Source: Myxococcota bacterium
GTDB taxonomy: Bacteria; Myxococcota_A; UBA9042; DTJE01
Reading direction: 5' to 3'
DNA length: 50,236 nucleotides
Assembly: GCA_017994695.1 (NCBI GenBank)
Contig: JAGOKF010000021.1
Coordinates: 1-50,236 of the forward strand
This document shows, piece after piece, positions 8,239-16,358 of this stretch (within the stretch, counting starts at the first letter, position 1; every line of letters starts with the position of its first letter). The notes beneath the pieces are model-generated. The model was not told the DNA's origin and did not search any database. It was given only the letters and a program-made list of their open reading frames with translations. The translations under genes were made by a program, and so were the position numbers.

Positions 8239-8718
8239 CTAGCGGATCATCAGCGGACCCTTCCGTACCTTCTCCATCAGCAGCATCAGGCCGTCCATCA
8301 CCTGTTCGGGCCGGGGGGGACAGCCGGGGATGTACACGTCCACCGGGATCACGTGGTCGATCCCCGGGATCGCCGCGTAGTTGTCGTAGAAGCCCCCGCT
8401 GGAGGCGCAGACCCCGAAGGAGATCACCCACTTCGGCTCGCACATCTGCTCGAAGACCCGCCGGAGGGTCGGCCCGTTCTTGTGGGTGACGGTGCCCACC
8501 ACCCAGAGCAGGTCGCTCTGCCGGGGCGAGAACCTTGGGATTTCGGCCCCGAACCGGGAGATGTCGAAGTGGGCGCAGTTCACGGACATGTATTCCATGC
8601 CGCAGCAGGCGGTCACGAAGGGGTACTGGAACAGCGAGTACTGGCGCCCCCAGTTGATGGCAGCCCTCACGGTGGACGTGAAGAAGCCTTCCTGCATGGT
8701 GTCGTGGGTGTCGCTCAT
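8239..8718 (-). CDS. NuoB-like [4Fe-4S] protein (complex I 20 kDa subunit family), stand-alone
   Basis: 159 residues matching NADH-quinone oxidoreductase subunit B. The four cluster N2 ligands are present: Cys38-Cys39 in TACCGMEYM, Cys104 in GVCASSGG and Cys133 in YIPGCPPRP, along with SPRQSDLLWVVGTV and EPKWVISFG. In complex I this subunit carries the terminal Fe-S cluster next to the quinone site. No other nuo gene is nearby; the next gene on its strand, 28 bases on, encodes a BMC shell trimer. It could be the genome's NuoB displaced from its operon, a second copy, or an electron-transfer protein working with the shell. It has an SD (GGGAGG) and a strong promoter upstream. Confidence 0.88.
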   Translation of the reverse strand: MSDTHDTMQEGFFTSTVRAAINWGRQYSLFQYPFVTACCGMEYMSVNCAHFDISRFGAEIPRFSPRQSDLLWVVGTVTHKNGPTLRRVFEQMCEPKWVISFGVCASSGGFYDNYAAIPGIDHVIPVDVYIPGCPPRPEQVMDGLMLLMEKVRKGPLMIR

Positions 8719-8751
8719 GGCGCCTCCCGATGGCCGCCCGCCGGCAGGCCC

Positions 8752-8779
8752 ATTATCCGAAGGACGGGCTCCCTGTCAA
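8752..8779 (-). promoter_or_regulatory. Sigma-70-like promoter for the NuoB/BMC-T/SOD run
   Basis: On the minus strand a perfect -35 TTGACA (8779-8774) is followed after 16 bases by GATAAT (8757-8752), about 33 bases before the NuoB-like start. A 5-base-arm inverted repeat, CCGCT-N6-AGCGG (8785-8800), lies just upstream, between this and the divergent promoter, and might bind a regulator. Confidence 0.7.
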
Positions 8780-8825
8780 TCGAACCGCTTCCGGGAGCGG
8801 CCTCCCCATTTCCCCCTCGTTTCGC

Positions 8826-8831
8826 TATACT
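8826..8831 (+). promoter_or_regulatory. Candidate -10 element for the plus-strand lipoprotein gene
   Basis: TATACT sits 24 bases before the ATG at 8856. No convincing -35 hexamer is seen at the usual distance, so the call rests on the -10 alone. Confidence 0.4.
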
Positions 8832-8855
8832 GCCCTTGGCTGAAGGGGGGGTCCC

Positions 8856-10799
8856 ATGTCCATGTCCCCGACGCGTCGCGGACTGTCGTTCCTGGTGCTG
8901 GGCCTTGCGGTGATCGCCCAGTCCTCCTGCGGTGGAGGCGGGGGACCGGGGCGGGTGGACATCCAGTACCCGGTGGACCTGGCCCAGCCCGAGGACGTCC
9001 CGGTGATGGACCAGGAGACGGCGACCCGGGACCAGGGGACCGATCGCCCCTTCGTCGGACGGCGCTACGAGATCGTGCTGCTCCACGACACGACGATGGC
9101 GGAGGTCGTGAAGGTCGGCGGGACGCTTCCCGTCCGGGCCAAGGTGATCGACTACCAGGGCAACGGCCCCGCCGACGGGGTCTACCTGCAGTACGACATC
9201 ACCGCCATCCGGGACGTGATGGGCAACAACGCCGATGACGGGGATGCCTCCTTCGAGAGCCAGGGGGCTTCCACCGACCAGAACGGCATGGCCTTCGTGC
9301 TGTTCCGCGCGGGCCTGGTTCCCGACCGGCTGTACACGGTCACCGTCTCGATGCCCGACGGGGACGCGGAACCCAAGTCCCTCGACGTGATGGTGGCCGG
9401 CGCCCCCGTCGGATGCCTGGACATCAAGATGGCCTACGACGGCGCGCTGCCGGCCTCGGCGCTGGTGGACCTGGACGTCTACGTGCTGCCGTCCGTGTAC
9501 GACTGCGACGTGCTGTCCCCGGAACGGGGGGCTCCCGAGGACTCGGCGGTCATCGCGGACCGGACCCTGGCCAACCTCTACGGGACCGCGCGGATCGAGG
9601 GACTGCCCGCGGAGACCCGGTACACCGTCTTCGCCCTGGGGCATCGCAAGGGGTCTCCCTGCGTGGTCGCCTACTCGTGCATCGAGGGGGTGTACATCGC
9701 GCCCCAGGCCGCCTCCACCTGCGACGACCTGAAGCTCGAGATGTACCTGGCGGTGCTCTCGCCCACGGGCCGCTACGACTGCATCGACCACTTCGACTTC
9801 ACCAACCTGGTGAAGCAGTGCGCCGGCGGGGACACGACGATCATCCAGTGCACGACCACCGTGGGGGACCTGGGGAAGACGGTCTGCTGCGTGCTGGCCG
9901 AGATGATCAAGTTCTTCCAGACCCCTGGAATGACCATCATCGAGACGATCCAGGAACTGGCGAAGCAGTGGCTGGGCAGCCTGATCGTGGACACGTTCTT
10001 CAACCTGTTCAAGGACGCCGTGGCTCGGATCGTCACCGACTGGCTGTTGAACAACTCCCCGCCCTTCATCCAGGACTTCTTCCGGATCGGCGGCGACATG
10101 ATGGGGGCCATCACGAACCTCGAGATGATGTCGGACCTGCGGGTGTCGAAACTGGGCAACGACTACACGACCCAGGGGGACCAGTACTGGCACGGCCTGG
10201 CCCTCTACTGGAAGTTCGGGTGCGACCCCCGGTCGCCCGACTACGCGACCTGCGGGCGCATCGCCCTGGACCTGGAGGCCCTGAACGACCCCCTGTTCCC
10301 GACGGACCTGCTGGGGGGCAAGTTCACGGCGGTCGTCGCGGACTTCGACAAGTGGATCGTGAACCAGCACGCGATCAAACTGAACTACGGGAAACTGGTC
10401 CTGTACGTGCTGAACGAGGTCATCATCAAGAGCATCACCGGAGGAAGGGCCCACAACCTGAAGGAGGTGGCCCGTCTCTGGCTGGACTGCAACGGGATCG
10501 GCGGGGGGATCTTCGGCGACATCATGGAGTGGTTCGGAGGCACCCGGCAGCAGGTGGTGGACCTGTGCAACACCGCGGTGGACTTCCTCTTCGGCTTCGT
10601 GGACGTCTTCCTGAACAACCTGAGCATGGACACCGAGTTGTCAGTTTCGGGAACCGCCCGGCTGGTGGACCTTCCAAACGAGAACCAGATCTGCGACCTG
10701 AAGGCCGACCGCATCACCGACGGCAAGTACCTGGGCTATGTCCAGGGCGGCGCCACCCAGGCCTCGGTGACGGGCCAGTTCGAGTGCGAGCGGAAATGA
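8856..10799 (+). CDS. Large lipoprotein with Ig-like domain, function unknown
   Basis: 647 residues. A signal sequence ends in the lipobox QSSC followed by a glycine run, then an Asp/Pro-rich linker to about residue 65. Residues ~68-185 look like a bacterial Ig-like beta-sandwich (VGGTLPVRAKVIDYQGNGPA and TVTVSMPDGDAEP). A second beta-rich part follows to about 300, then a long helical region (residues ~310-420, with DTFFNLFKDAVARIVTDWLL) and a C-terminal beta domain. It has at least ten cysteines, probably disulfide-bonded. I recognise no named family. It starts at the ATG at 8856 after a G-rich SD; an in-frame ATG two codons on is possible. Its stop overlaps the next gene's start (ATGA), which implies coupled translation. 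Confidence 0.85.
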   Translation: MSMSPTRRGLSFLVLGLAVIAQSSCGGGGGPGRVDIQYPVDLAQPEDVPVMDQETATRDQGTDRPFVGRRYEIVLLHDTTMAEVVKVGGTLPVRAKVIDYQGNGPADGVYLQYDITAIRDVMGNNADDGDASFESQGASTDQNGMAFVLFRAGLVPDRLYTVTVSMPDGDAEPKSLDVMVAGAPVGCLDIKMAYDGALPASALVDLDVYVLPSVYDCDVLSPERGAPEDSAVIADRTLANLYGTARIEGLPAETRYTVFALGHRKGSPCVVAYSCIEGVYIAPQAASTCDDLKLEMYLAVLSPTGRYDCIDHFDFTNLVKQCAGGDTTIIQCTTTVGDLGKTVCCVLAEMIKFFQTPGMTIIETIQELAKQWLGSLIVDTFFNLFKDAVARIVTDWLLNNSPPFIQDFFRIGGDMMGAITNLEMMSDLRVSKLGNDYTTQGDQYWHGLALYWKFGCDPRSPDYATCGRIALDLEALNDPLFPTDLLGGKFTAVVADFDKWIVNQHAIKLNYGKLVLYVLNEVIIKSITGGRAHNLKEVARLWLDCNGIGGGIFGDIMEWFGGTRQQVVDLCNTAVDFLFGFVDVFLNNLSMDTELSVSGTARLVDLPNENQICDLKADRITDGKYLGYVQGGATQASVTGQFECERK

Positions 10800-11371
10800 G
10801 GCGATTCCTCCGACGAAACCGGGTGGCATCCGCGGTGCTGCTGGGAACCGCCCTGGGGACCCTGGCGGCCTGCGGCCTGACCCAGAACCGCATCGTGCCG
10901 CTGCTGGGGGAGGACGAGGCGGCGGTCCGCCTGTCCGGGGAGCGGGCGGTCTGGCTCGAGCGGACCGGGTCCACCCGGGCCGTCGAGGCCCTTCGGGAGG
11001 CCTTGATCCGGGGAGACGCCGCCGGGGCGCTGGCGTATGTGGGGCCCCGGACCCGGGAGCGCCTCCAGGCGGCCCGCGGGGGGCTGCCCGGGGAGGAGGC
11101 CCTGCTGGCGCCGGCGGGGCGCCGGTCGCTTCCGGCCGAGGTGGCCCGGGGCATCGAGGTGCTGGCGGCCGAGGGACCCTTCCAGGTCCGGGAAGCGGAT
11201 CCCTGGGACCCATCCCGGCGACAGGTCCGGGTCCGGGTGTCTTCCTCGAAGGGGGAAATCCTGCTGTCGGCCTTCTTTGTCGAAGAGGGCGGATGGCGGA
11301 TCGAGTGCCTGCCCGAGGAAGCCGGGCCGAGGGTTCCGGACCCGGGGACTCTCCCAGGGGACCCGGGCTGA
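10796..11371 (+). CDS. Small lipoprotein, function unknown
   Basis: 191 residues. The N-terminus MRRFLRRN plus a hydrophobic stretch ending in LAAC-G is a lipoprotein signal. The mature protein is Arg/Glu/Ala-rich helix at first, then beta-rich (RRQVRVRVSSSKGEILLSAF, then GGWRIECLP), resembling the C-terminal layout of the two small lipoproteins after the tRNA in this window. The ATG overlaps the preceding gene's stop codon (ATGA), so the two lipoproteins are probably made together and may interact. No family recognised. Confidence 0.8.
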   Translation: MRRFLRRNRVASAVLLGTALGTLAACGLTQNRIVPLLGEDEAAVRLSGERAVWLERTGSTRAVEALREALIRGDAAGALAYVGPRTRERLQAARGGLPGEEALLAPAGRRSLPAEVARGIEVLAAEGPFQVREADPWDPSRRQVRVRVSSSKGEILLSAFFVEEGGWRIECLPEEAGPRVPDPGTLPGDPG

Positions 11372-11408
11372 CCGGGCCAGGGTCCGGTCGCCGCATGGAG
11401 GCTTCAAG

Positions 11409-12215
11409 ATGTTGGTCAGCCAGATGCAGGAGGTTCGCCGGTTCCTGGGGCGCCTGGACCCGGGCCAGGACCTGATCGCGGGCCTTCGGACGGTCTGCCG
11501 GGAGAACGGGGTGCAGACGGGGTGGGTCCAGGCCTGGGGCCTGGTGCGCAATCCCCTGGTGTCTTGCGCCGGGCCGGAGGGGAGGGATCTCCTGGCACCG
11601 GAGGTCCGGGAAGGGGTGTTCCTGGTCCCCGGCCTGGCGGGCAGCATCGCGCTGTGCAACGACGAGGTGGACCTGCGCCTGGCCGGGGCGGGGACGCCGG
11701 TTTCCGGCGGGGACCCCTGGACCGGGGTCGTCCGGGGGGGAGAGGTCCTCCACGCGGAGTTCTGGCTGATGGCCGGGGACGACGTGGTCCTGTTCCGGGA
11801 CGACGAGGACCAGACGGGCCTCGGCCCCTTCGTCACCGCGATGCCCGGAAGGCCTGCTCCGTCTTCCTCGCTGAGGCCGGCGGCGGTTCCTCTCCGGGAA
11901 CCGCCTCCGGCGCCGGCAACCCCCGCATCCCCGTCCCATCCGGCCCCGACGGTCACCCCGCCCCCGCTCCGGAAGCCGCCGGAGGAGGTGGACAACTCCG
12001 ATCTCTATGTGCTGGAGATGGAGGTCGGGGACTACATCGAGCATCCCCGGTTCGGGAAGTGCCGGATCCTGGCCGCCCACGAGGACGACAAGGTCACCAT
12101 CCGGCTCGACAACGGCAAGCACGTGGACCTGAGTCTCAGCGTGCTGCGGGTGCTGCCGCCGAAGATGCAGGGCAGCCGCAAGGTCTTCCCGGTGGAACTG
12201 CGCCGCAAGTCCTGA
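11409..12215 (+). CDS. PPC/DUF296-like protein fused to a UvrD/PcrA-type Tudor-like domain
   Basis: 268 residues with GGAGG before the ATG. Residues ~1-140 resemble the PPC/DUF296 domain, which forms trimers and is found in plant AT-hook proteins and bacterial relatives: RLDPGQDLIAGLRTVCRENG, then VQAWG and EVLHAEFWLM. A Pro/Ala-rich linker (~145-195) leads to a ~70-residue C-terminal module with VGDYIEHPRFGKCRILAAHE and KVTIRLDNGKHVDL. This pattern resembles the SH3/Tudor-like C-terminal domain by which UvrD/PcrA contact RNA polymerase. There is no signal peptide. A nucleic-acid or transcription role is an inference from the domains only. It lies between lipoprotein genes and convergent glmU. 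Confidence 0.75.
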   Translation: MLVSQMQEVRRFLGRLDPGQDLIAGLRTVCRENGVQTGWVQAWGLVRNPLVSCAGPEGRDLLAPEVREGVFLVPGLAGSIALCNDEVDLRLAGAGTPVSGGDPWTGVVRGGEVLHAEFWLMAGDDVVLFRDDEDQTGLGPFVTAMPGRPAPSSSLRPAAVPLREPPPAPATPASPSHPAPTVTPPPLRKPPEEVDNSDLYVLEMEVGDYIEHPRFGKCRILAAHEDDKVTIRLDNGKHVDLSLSVLRVLPPKMQGSRKVFPVELRRKS

Positions 12216-12293
12216 AGCGCCTTGGGGGGAAGGCCGCGTGCCCTCGTCCTGCGGTGGCCTGGGCGGTTCCCTCGGGCGGGATCGGCGAACCGG

Positions 12294-13703
12294 TCATCCC
12301 CGGGACTTGCTCCGGCTCTCGCGCTTCCGGGCGGCCCATCCCTCCCGGTGGACCTGGGGAGTGCGGGAGAGGGCCAGGGCGTCGGGAGGCACGTCCCGGA
12401 CGATGGTGGACCCGGCGGCCACGTAGGCCCCCCGTCCCACGGTGACCGGGGCCACCAGCTGGGTGTCGGACCCGATGAAGGCCCCGTCCTCGATCACGGT
12501 GGGGAGTTTCCGGACGCCGTCGTAGTTGCAGGTGATCGTGCCCGCGCCGATGTTGGCCCCCTTCCCGACCGTGCAGTCGCCCAGGTAGGCCAGGTGGTTG
12601 GCCTTGGATCCCTCCCCGAGGACGCTCTTCTTGAGTTCCACGAAGTTCCCCACGTGGGCCCCCCGCCCCACCCGGGACTCGGGCCGGAGGTGGGAGAAGG
12701 GCCCCATCTTCGCCTCGGCCTCGATCCGGGAATCCGACAGCACGCAGTAGGGCTTCACCTCCACGTCGTCCCCCACCTGGACGCCGCTGAGGACCGACCC
12801 CCGCCCGATCACGCACCGGCTGCCGACCGAGGTCCCCCGGTGCATCTCCACGTCGGGCCAGACCTCCGTGTCGGGGCCGACGGTGCAGTCGGGGTCGATC
12901 ATCACCGTCTCCGGGCGGTGGATCGTGACGCCCTGGCGCATCAGGTGGAGGGCGTGGCGCATGTGCAGGGCCTCCTCGGCCCTGGCGAGGTCCAGGCGGT
13001 CGTTCACCTGGGCCGCCTCGTCGCTGTCCCGGGGCAGGGTCACGGCGCCCACCTCGAGCCCCTCCCGCCGGGCCGACTCCACGGCATCGGTGAAGTAGAA
13101 CTCCCGGAGGCCCCGGGCCTGGCCAACCCCTCCCAGCAGCCGGAAGAGGAGGTCGGTCCGGGCCCCGTACACCCCCACGTTGACCTCCCGGATCTCCTGC
13201 TCGGCGGGACCGATGTCCCTCCGCTCGACGATCCGGGCGATCCGGCCGTCCTGGTCCCGGACGATCCGGCCGAACCCGGCGGGGTCGTCCCGGAATCCCG
13301 TCAGCAGCGCGAAATGCCCCCCCGTGGCCTCCAGGGCATCCAGCAGGGCCCGGAGGGTCTCGCTCCGGACCAGGGGCAGGTCGCCGTTCAGCACCAGCAC
13401 CCGGGAGAAGTCCCGGACCGCCTCGGCGGCGCAGAGGGTGGCATGGGCCGTGCCCAGGGGTTCGTGCTGCCGAGGGAAGGCCAGGTCCCGGCCCGGGAAC
13501 CATGCCCGGACCGCTTCCTCCACCTCCTCGGCCCGGTGCCCGACGACGACCGCGACCCGGTCGCATCCCGCATCGAAGGCCGCCTGGATGGGCCAGAACG
13601 CCAGCGGGCGTCCCGCGAGCCCGTGGACCGCCTTGGGCCTCGCCGAGCGCATCCGGGTGCTCAGGCCGGCCGCCAGCACGATGGCCGCCGTGGAAACCTC
13701 CAT
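12294..13703 (-). CDS. glmU: Bifunctional GlcNAc-1-P uridyltransferase / GlcN-1-P acetyltransferase
   Basis: 469 residues, close to the family's usual length. The N-terminal half is the nucleotidyltransferase with LAAGLSTRMRSARPKAVHG and NGDLPL. The C-terminal half is a left-handed beta-helix of hexapeptide repeats with the acetyltransferase site GSKANHLAYLGD, whose His is catalytic, and GAGTITCNYDG. It makes UDP-N-acetylglucosamine for peptidoglycan and LPS in the cytoplasm. The start is the ATG at 13703 after GGGAGG; the open frame extends 69 residues further upstream into the divergent gene, and that extension is rejected. It is convergent with the PPC/Tudor-like gene and divergent from the CoA-transferase gene. 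Confidence 0.97.
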   Translation of the reverse strand: MEVSTAAIVLAAGLSTRMRSARPKAVHGLAGRPLAFWPIQAAFDAGCDRVAVVVGHRAEEVEEAVRAWFPGRDLAFPRQHEPLGTAHATLCAAEAVRDFSRVLVLNGDLPLVRSETLRALLDALEATGGHFALLTGFRDDPAGFGRIVRDQDGRIARIVERRDIGPAEQEIREVNVGVYGARTDLLFRLLGGVGQARGLREFYFTDAVESARREGLEVGAVTLPRDSDEAAQVNDRLDLARAEEALHMRHALHLMRQGVTIHRPETVMIDPDCTVGPDTEVWPDVEMHRGTSVGSRCVIGRGSVLSGVQVGDDVEVKPYCVLSDSRIEAEAKMGPFSHLRPESRVGRGAHVGNFVELKKSVLGEGSKANHLAYLGDCTVGKGANIGAGTITCNYDGVRKLPTVIEDGAFIGSDTQLVAPVTVGRGAYVAAGSTIVRDVPPDALALSRTPQVHREGWAARKRESRSKSRG

Positions 13704-13761
13704 GGGAACCTCCCGTCGCCGAACGTCCGCAGATCCTACCAGAGGACATCGGCGAGGGGGC

Positions 13762-13790
13762 TGTTCAACGACGCCGGGTCCTTCTAGAAT
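13762..13790 (+). promoter_or_regulatory. Candidate promoter for the CoA-transferase gene
   Basis: TAGAAT (13785-13790) lies 46 bases before the ATG. A weak -35, TGTTCA (13762-13767), stands 17 bases upstream. The -10 is good and the -35 poor. Confidence 0.4.
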
Positions 13791-13836
13791 GCCACCGACC
13801 GCGGTCCCGTCATCCCGAACGGAAAGGAGAGGTTTC

Positions 13837-15543
13837 ATGAATCCGCTGACCAAAGGGGCCTTGATGCTGCAACTGGTGCGTTGGGCGTTGACCAAGGCCA
13901 GGAGGGACATCGACTACCGGCCCTCGGGCCTGGGACCGAAGTTCAAGTCGGCCCGGGAGGCGATCTCCCTGATCCCGGACGGTGCGGTCGTGATGTCGTC
14001 CGGGATGGCCTCGAACATGCGTCCCACGATCCTCTACTTCGCGGTCCGCGATGTCTTCGAGGCGACCGGGCACCCGGCGGGAATCACCTGGATCTCGGCC
14101 GGAGGCATGGGCGGGCGAGGGCGGGTGCCTGGGACGGTCGAGGAGGTGGCGCAACCGGGACTCTGCACCCGGTTCATCAGCGGGCACCTGGAAACGGCCC
14201 GGGCAATGCTGAAGGGCGGCGCCGAGGGACGCATCGAGCTGCACGTGCTGCCCCAGGGCCAGGTCATCCTCGCCGCGGAAGCCCAGGGCCGAGGGGAGCC
14301 GAGCATTCTCTCCGACGTCGGGATCGGGACCTTCCAGGACCCCCGGGTCGGTCCCGGATCGGTGCTGACCCCGAATGCCCGAGAGAACCTGGTGGAAGTG
14401 GAAGGGGACCGGCTGCGATACCGCCTGCCCCCGATCACAGCGGCCTGCGTGCTGGCCACCGAGGCCGATCCCGAGGGCAACATCTACATGAAGCGGGCCT
14501 CGCTCTACACGGAGGTCCGGGAGGCCGTCCTGGCCGCCAAGGCCAACGGGGGCGTGTCCATCATCACCGTCACCGACGTGATTCCGAAGGACGAGAAGGC
14601 CATCTTCATCCCGGCGGACCAGGTGGACGCCATCGTGGTGTGCCCCCGGAACGAGCAGACGCTGACGGTGCCCCAGAAGAAGGCCTGGCCCATGTTCCTG
14701 CCGGGGTCGCAGGTGGACGTCCACGAAGCGATGGAGAAGCTGGATTTCTTCAACCACCTGCTGAAACTGGACCCGGTCCGGGGGCCCGTGGAGAACGCGA
14801 TGGCCCGTTCGGCGGCGGCCTGGTTCGCCCGGATCGGCCATCCCGGAATGAAGGCGATCAACGGCTACGGCCTGCCCGTGGTGGTGGGCCGGTTCGCCGA
14901 TGTCGGGGGGCTCACCCGGGAGGTCACCTTCCTGATCGAGACGGGGGCCTACGGCGGGGTCCCGGCGCCGGGGCTCTTCTTCGGCACCGCGATCAATCCC
15001 CATCACCTGGTCACGTCGGCCGAGATGTTCCGCTACTGCCGGGAGAACCTGGACGTCACGGTCCTCGGGATGCTCCAGGTGGATTCCCAGGGGAACGTCA
15101 ACGTGAGCCGCAAGTCCCAGGACATCCGGGAGTACGTCGGCCCCGGCGGATTCATCGACCTGGTCACCAGCGCCAAGAACATCCTCTTCGTGGGGGCCTT
15201 CCAGGCCAGGAGCCGGATGGTCGTCGAGGGGGACCGGATCCGGATGACCCAGGCGGGCATCCCGAAGTTCGTGGAGAAGGTGGACGAGGTGACCTTCTAT
15301 GGCCCCGCGGCGCTGGCGGCGGGGAAGAAGGTCCTCTATGTGACGCCGGTCGGGACCTTCCAGTTGACCGAGCAGGGGTTGATGCTGATCGAGGTGATGC
15401 CGGGGATCGACGTCCAGAAGGACATCCTCGCGGGGTCCCGGGCGAAGATCCTGCTGCCCCCCTCGGGGGAGGTGCCGGTGGCCCACCGGGCCTGCGTGAC
15501 CGGGCAGGGCTACCGGCTGGCCTTCGGCCAGGGGGTGGTCTGA
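13837..15543 (+). CDS. Family I CoA-transferase (acetate/propionate CoA-transferase-like)
   Basis: 568 residues. The fused alpha-beta architecture of YdiF/propionate CoA-transferases is present, and the active-site glutamate is Glu368 in FLIETGAYGGVPAPG. This residue forms the glutamyl-CoA thioester that swaps CoA between acyl-CoA and a free acid. Other features fitting the family are SSGMASNMRPT near the N-terminus and GVSIITVTDVIPKDE. The start is an ATG (13837) after AGGAGAGG; the upstream part of the open frame is antisense to glmU and is rejected. In this window it could drain acyl-CoA made by the BMC aldehyde dehydrogenase, since no phosphotransacylase is present. That link is inference; it could also serve fatty-acid or propionate metabolism. 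xthA follows after 28 bases. Confidence 0.9.
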   Translation: MNPLTKGALMLQLVRWALTKARRDIDYRPSGLGPKFKSAREAISLIPDGAVVMSSGMASNMRPTILYFAVRDVFEATGHPAGITWISAGGMGGRGRVPGTVEEVAQPGLCTRFISGHLETARAMLKGGAEGRIELHVLPQGQVILAAEAQGRGEPSILSDVGIGTFQDPRVGPGSVLTPNARENLVEVEGDRLRYRLPPITAACVLATEADPEGNIYMKRASLYTEVREAVLAAKANGGVSIITVTDVIPKDEKAIFIPADQVDAIVVCPRNEQTLTVPQKKAWPMFLPGSQVDVHEAMEKLDFFNHLLKLDPVRGPVENAMARSAAAWFARIGHPGMKAINGYGLPVVVGRFADVGGLTREVTFLIETGAYGGVPAPGLFFGTAINPHHLVTSAEMFRYCRENLDVTVLGMLQVDSQGNVNVSRKSQDIREYVGPGGFIDLVTSAKNILFVGAFQARSRMVVEGDRIRMTQAGIPKFVEKVDEVTFYGPAALAAGKKVLYVTPVGTFQLTEQGLMLIEVMPGIDVQKDILAGSRAKILLPPSGEVPVAHRACVTGQGYRLAFGQGVV

Positions 15544-15571
15544 GGCCGGCGGGGAACCGGGGAGGGATGCC

Positions 15572-16342
15572 GTGACCATCGCCACCTGGAACGTCAACTC
15601 CATCAAGGCCCGCCTGGACCGGGTGATCGCCTGGCTCGGGGACCGGAATCCCGACGTCTTGTGCCTCCAGGAACTGAAGACCGCCCGGGAGGCCTTCCCG
15701 TTCCGGGAACTGGAGGAGGCCGGCTGGAACGTCGCCGGGGCCTTCCAGCCCACCTACAACGGCGTCGCGATCCTGTCCCGCCACCCCCTGGAGGATGTCG
15801 TCGCGGGGATGGACGACGGGGAGGAGGACCCCCAGGCCCGCCTGGTGGCCGCCACGGTCCGGGGCATCCGGGTGGTGTCGGTCTACGTCCCCAACGGCCA
15901 GGATCCGGGCAGCGACAAGTACGCCTACAAGCTGCGCTGGCTGGATCGGGTCCGGGACTGGCTGTCCCGGGAACTGGAACGACATCCCACCCTCGTGGTG
16001 TGCGGGGATTTCAACATCGTGCCCCGGGACCAGGACGCCCACGACCCGAAGGCCTGGGAGGGCACGGTGCTGCTGAATCCCGAGGTCCGGGAACGGCTGG
16101 GGGCCCTGGCGGCCCTCGGCCTGCGGGACGTGGTGGCGGACCGGCACCCCGAGGGGGGGCCCTTCTCCTGGTGGGACTACCGGGCCGCATCCTTCCCGAG
16201 GAACCTGGGCCTGCGGATCGACCTGCTGCTGGCGACCGCCGACCTGGCGGGCCGGTGCGTCGAGGTGTTCACGGACCGGGATCAGCGCAAGGGCGATCGC
16301 CCGAGCGACCACGTCCCGGTCGGGGCCCGCTTCGAGGTTTGA
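15572..16342 (+). CDS. xthA: Exodeoxyribonuclease III / AP endonuclease
   Basis: 256 residues of the exonuclease III branch of the endonuclease/exonuclease/phosphatase superfamily. It starts ATWNVNSIKARL, has the metal-binding Glu34 in CLQELKT, CGDFNIVP with catalytic Asp and Asn, GLRIDLLLAT, and the terminal SDHVPV. It cuts abasic sites and removes 3'-blocking ends in base-excision repair of oxidised DNA. The start is GTG at 15572 with GGGGAGGG upstream; the nearby ATG at 15567 is out of frame and stops at once. It sits between the CoA-transferase and a peroxiredoxin gene, 16 bases before the latter, so a shared transcript and an oxidative-damage context are likely. Confidence 0.95.
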   Translation: MTIATWNVNSIKARLDRVIAWLGDRNPDVLCLQELKTAREAFPFRELEEAGWNVAGAFQPTYNGVAILSRHPLEDVVAGMDDGEEDPQARLVAATVRGIRVVSVYVPNGQDPGSDKYAYKLRWLDRVRDWLSRELERHPTLVVCGDFNIVPRDQDAHDPKAWEGTVLLNPEVRERLGALAALGLRDVVADRHPEGGPFSWWDYRAASFPRNLGLRIDLLLATADLAGRCVEVFTDRDQRKGDRPSDHVPVGARFEV

Positions 16343-16358
16343 ACCGGGAGGAAGACGG

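Noticed and set aside
12216-12293. Possible bidirectional terminator between the PPC/Tudor-like gene and glmU
   Set aside because: Several short GC stems can be drawn but none is convincing and no T-run is present.
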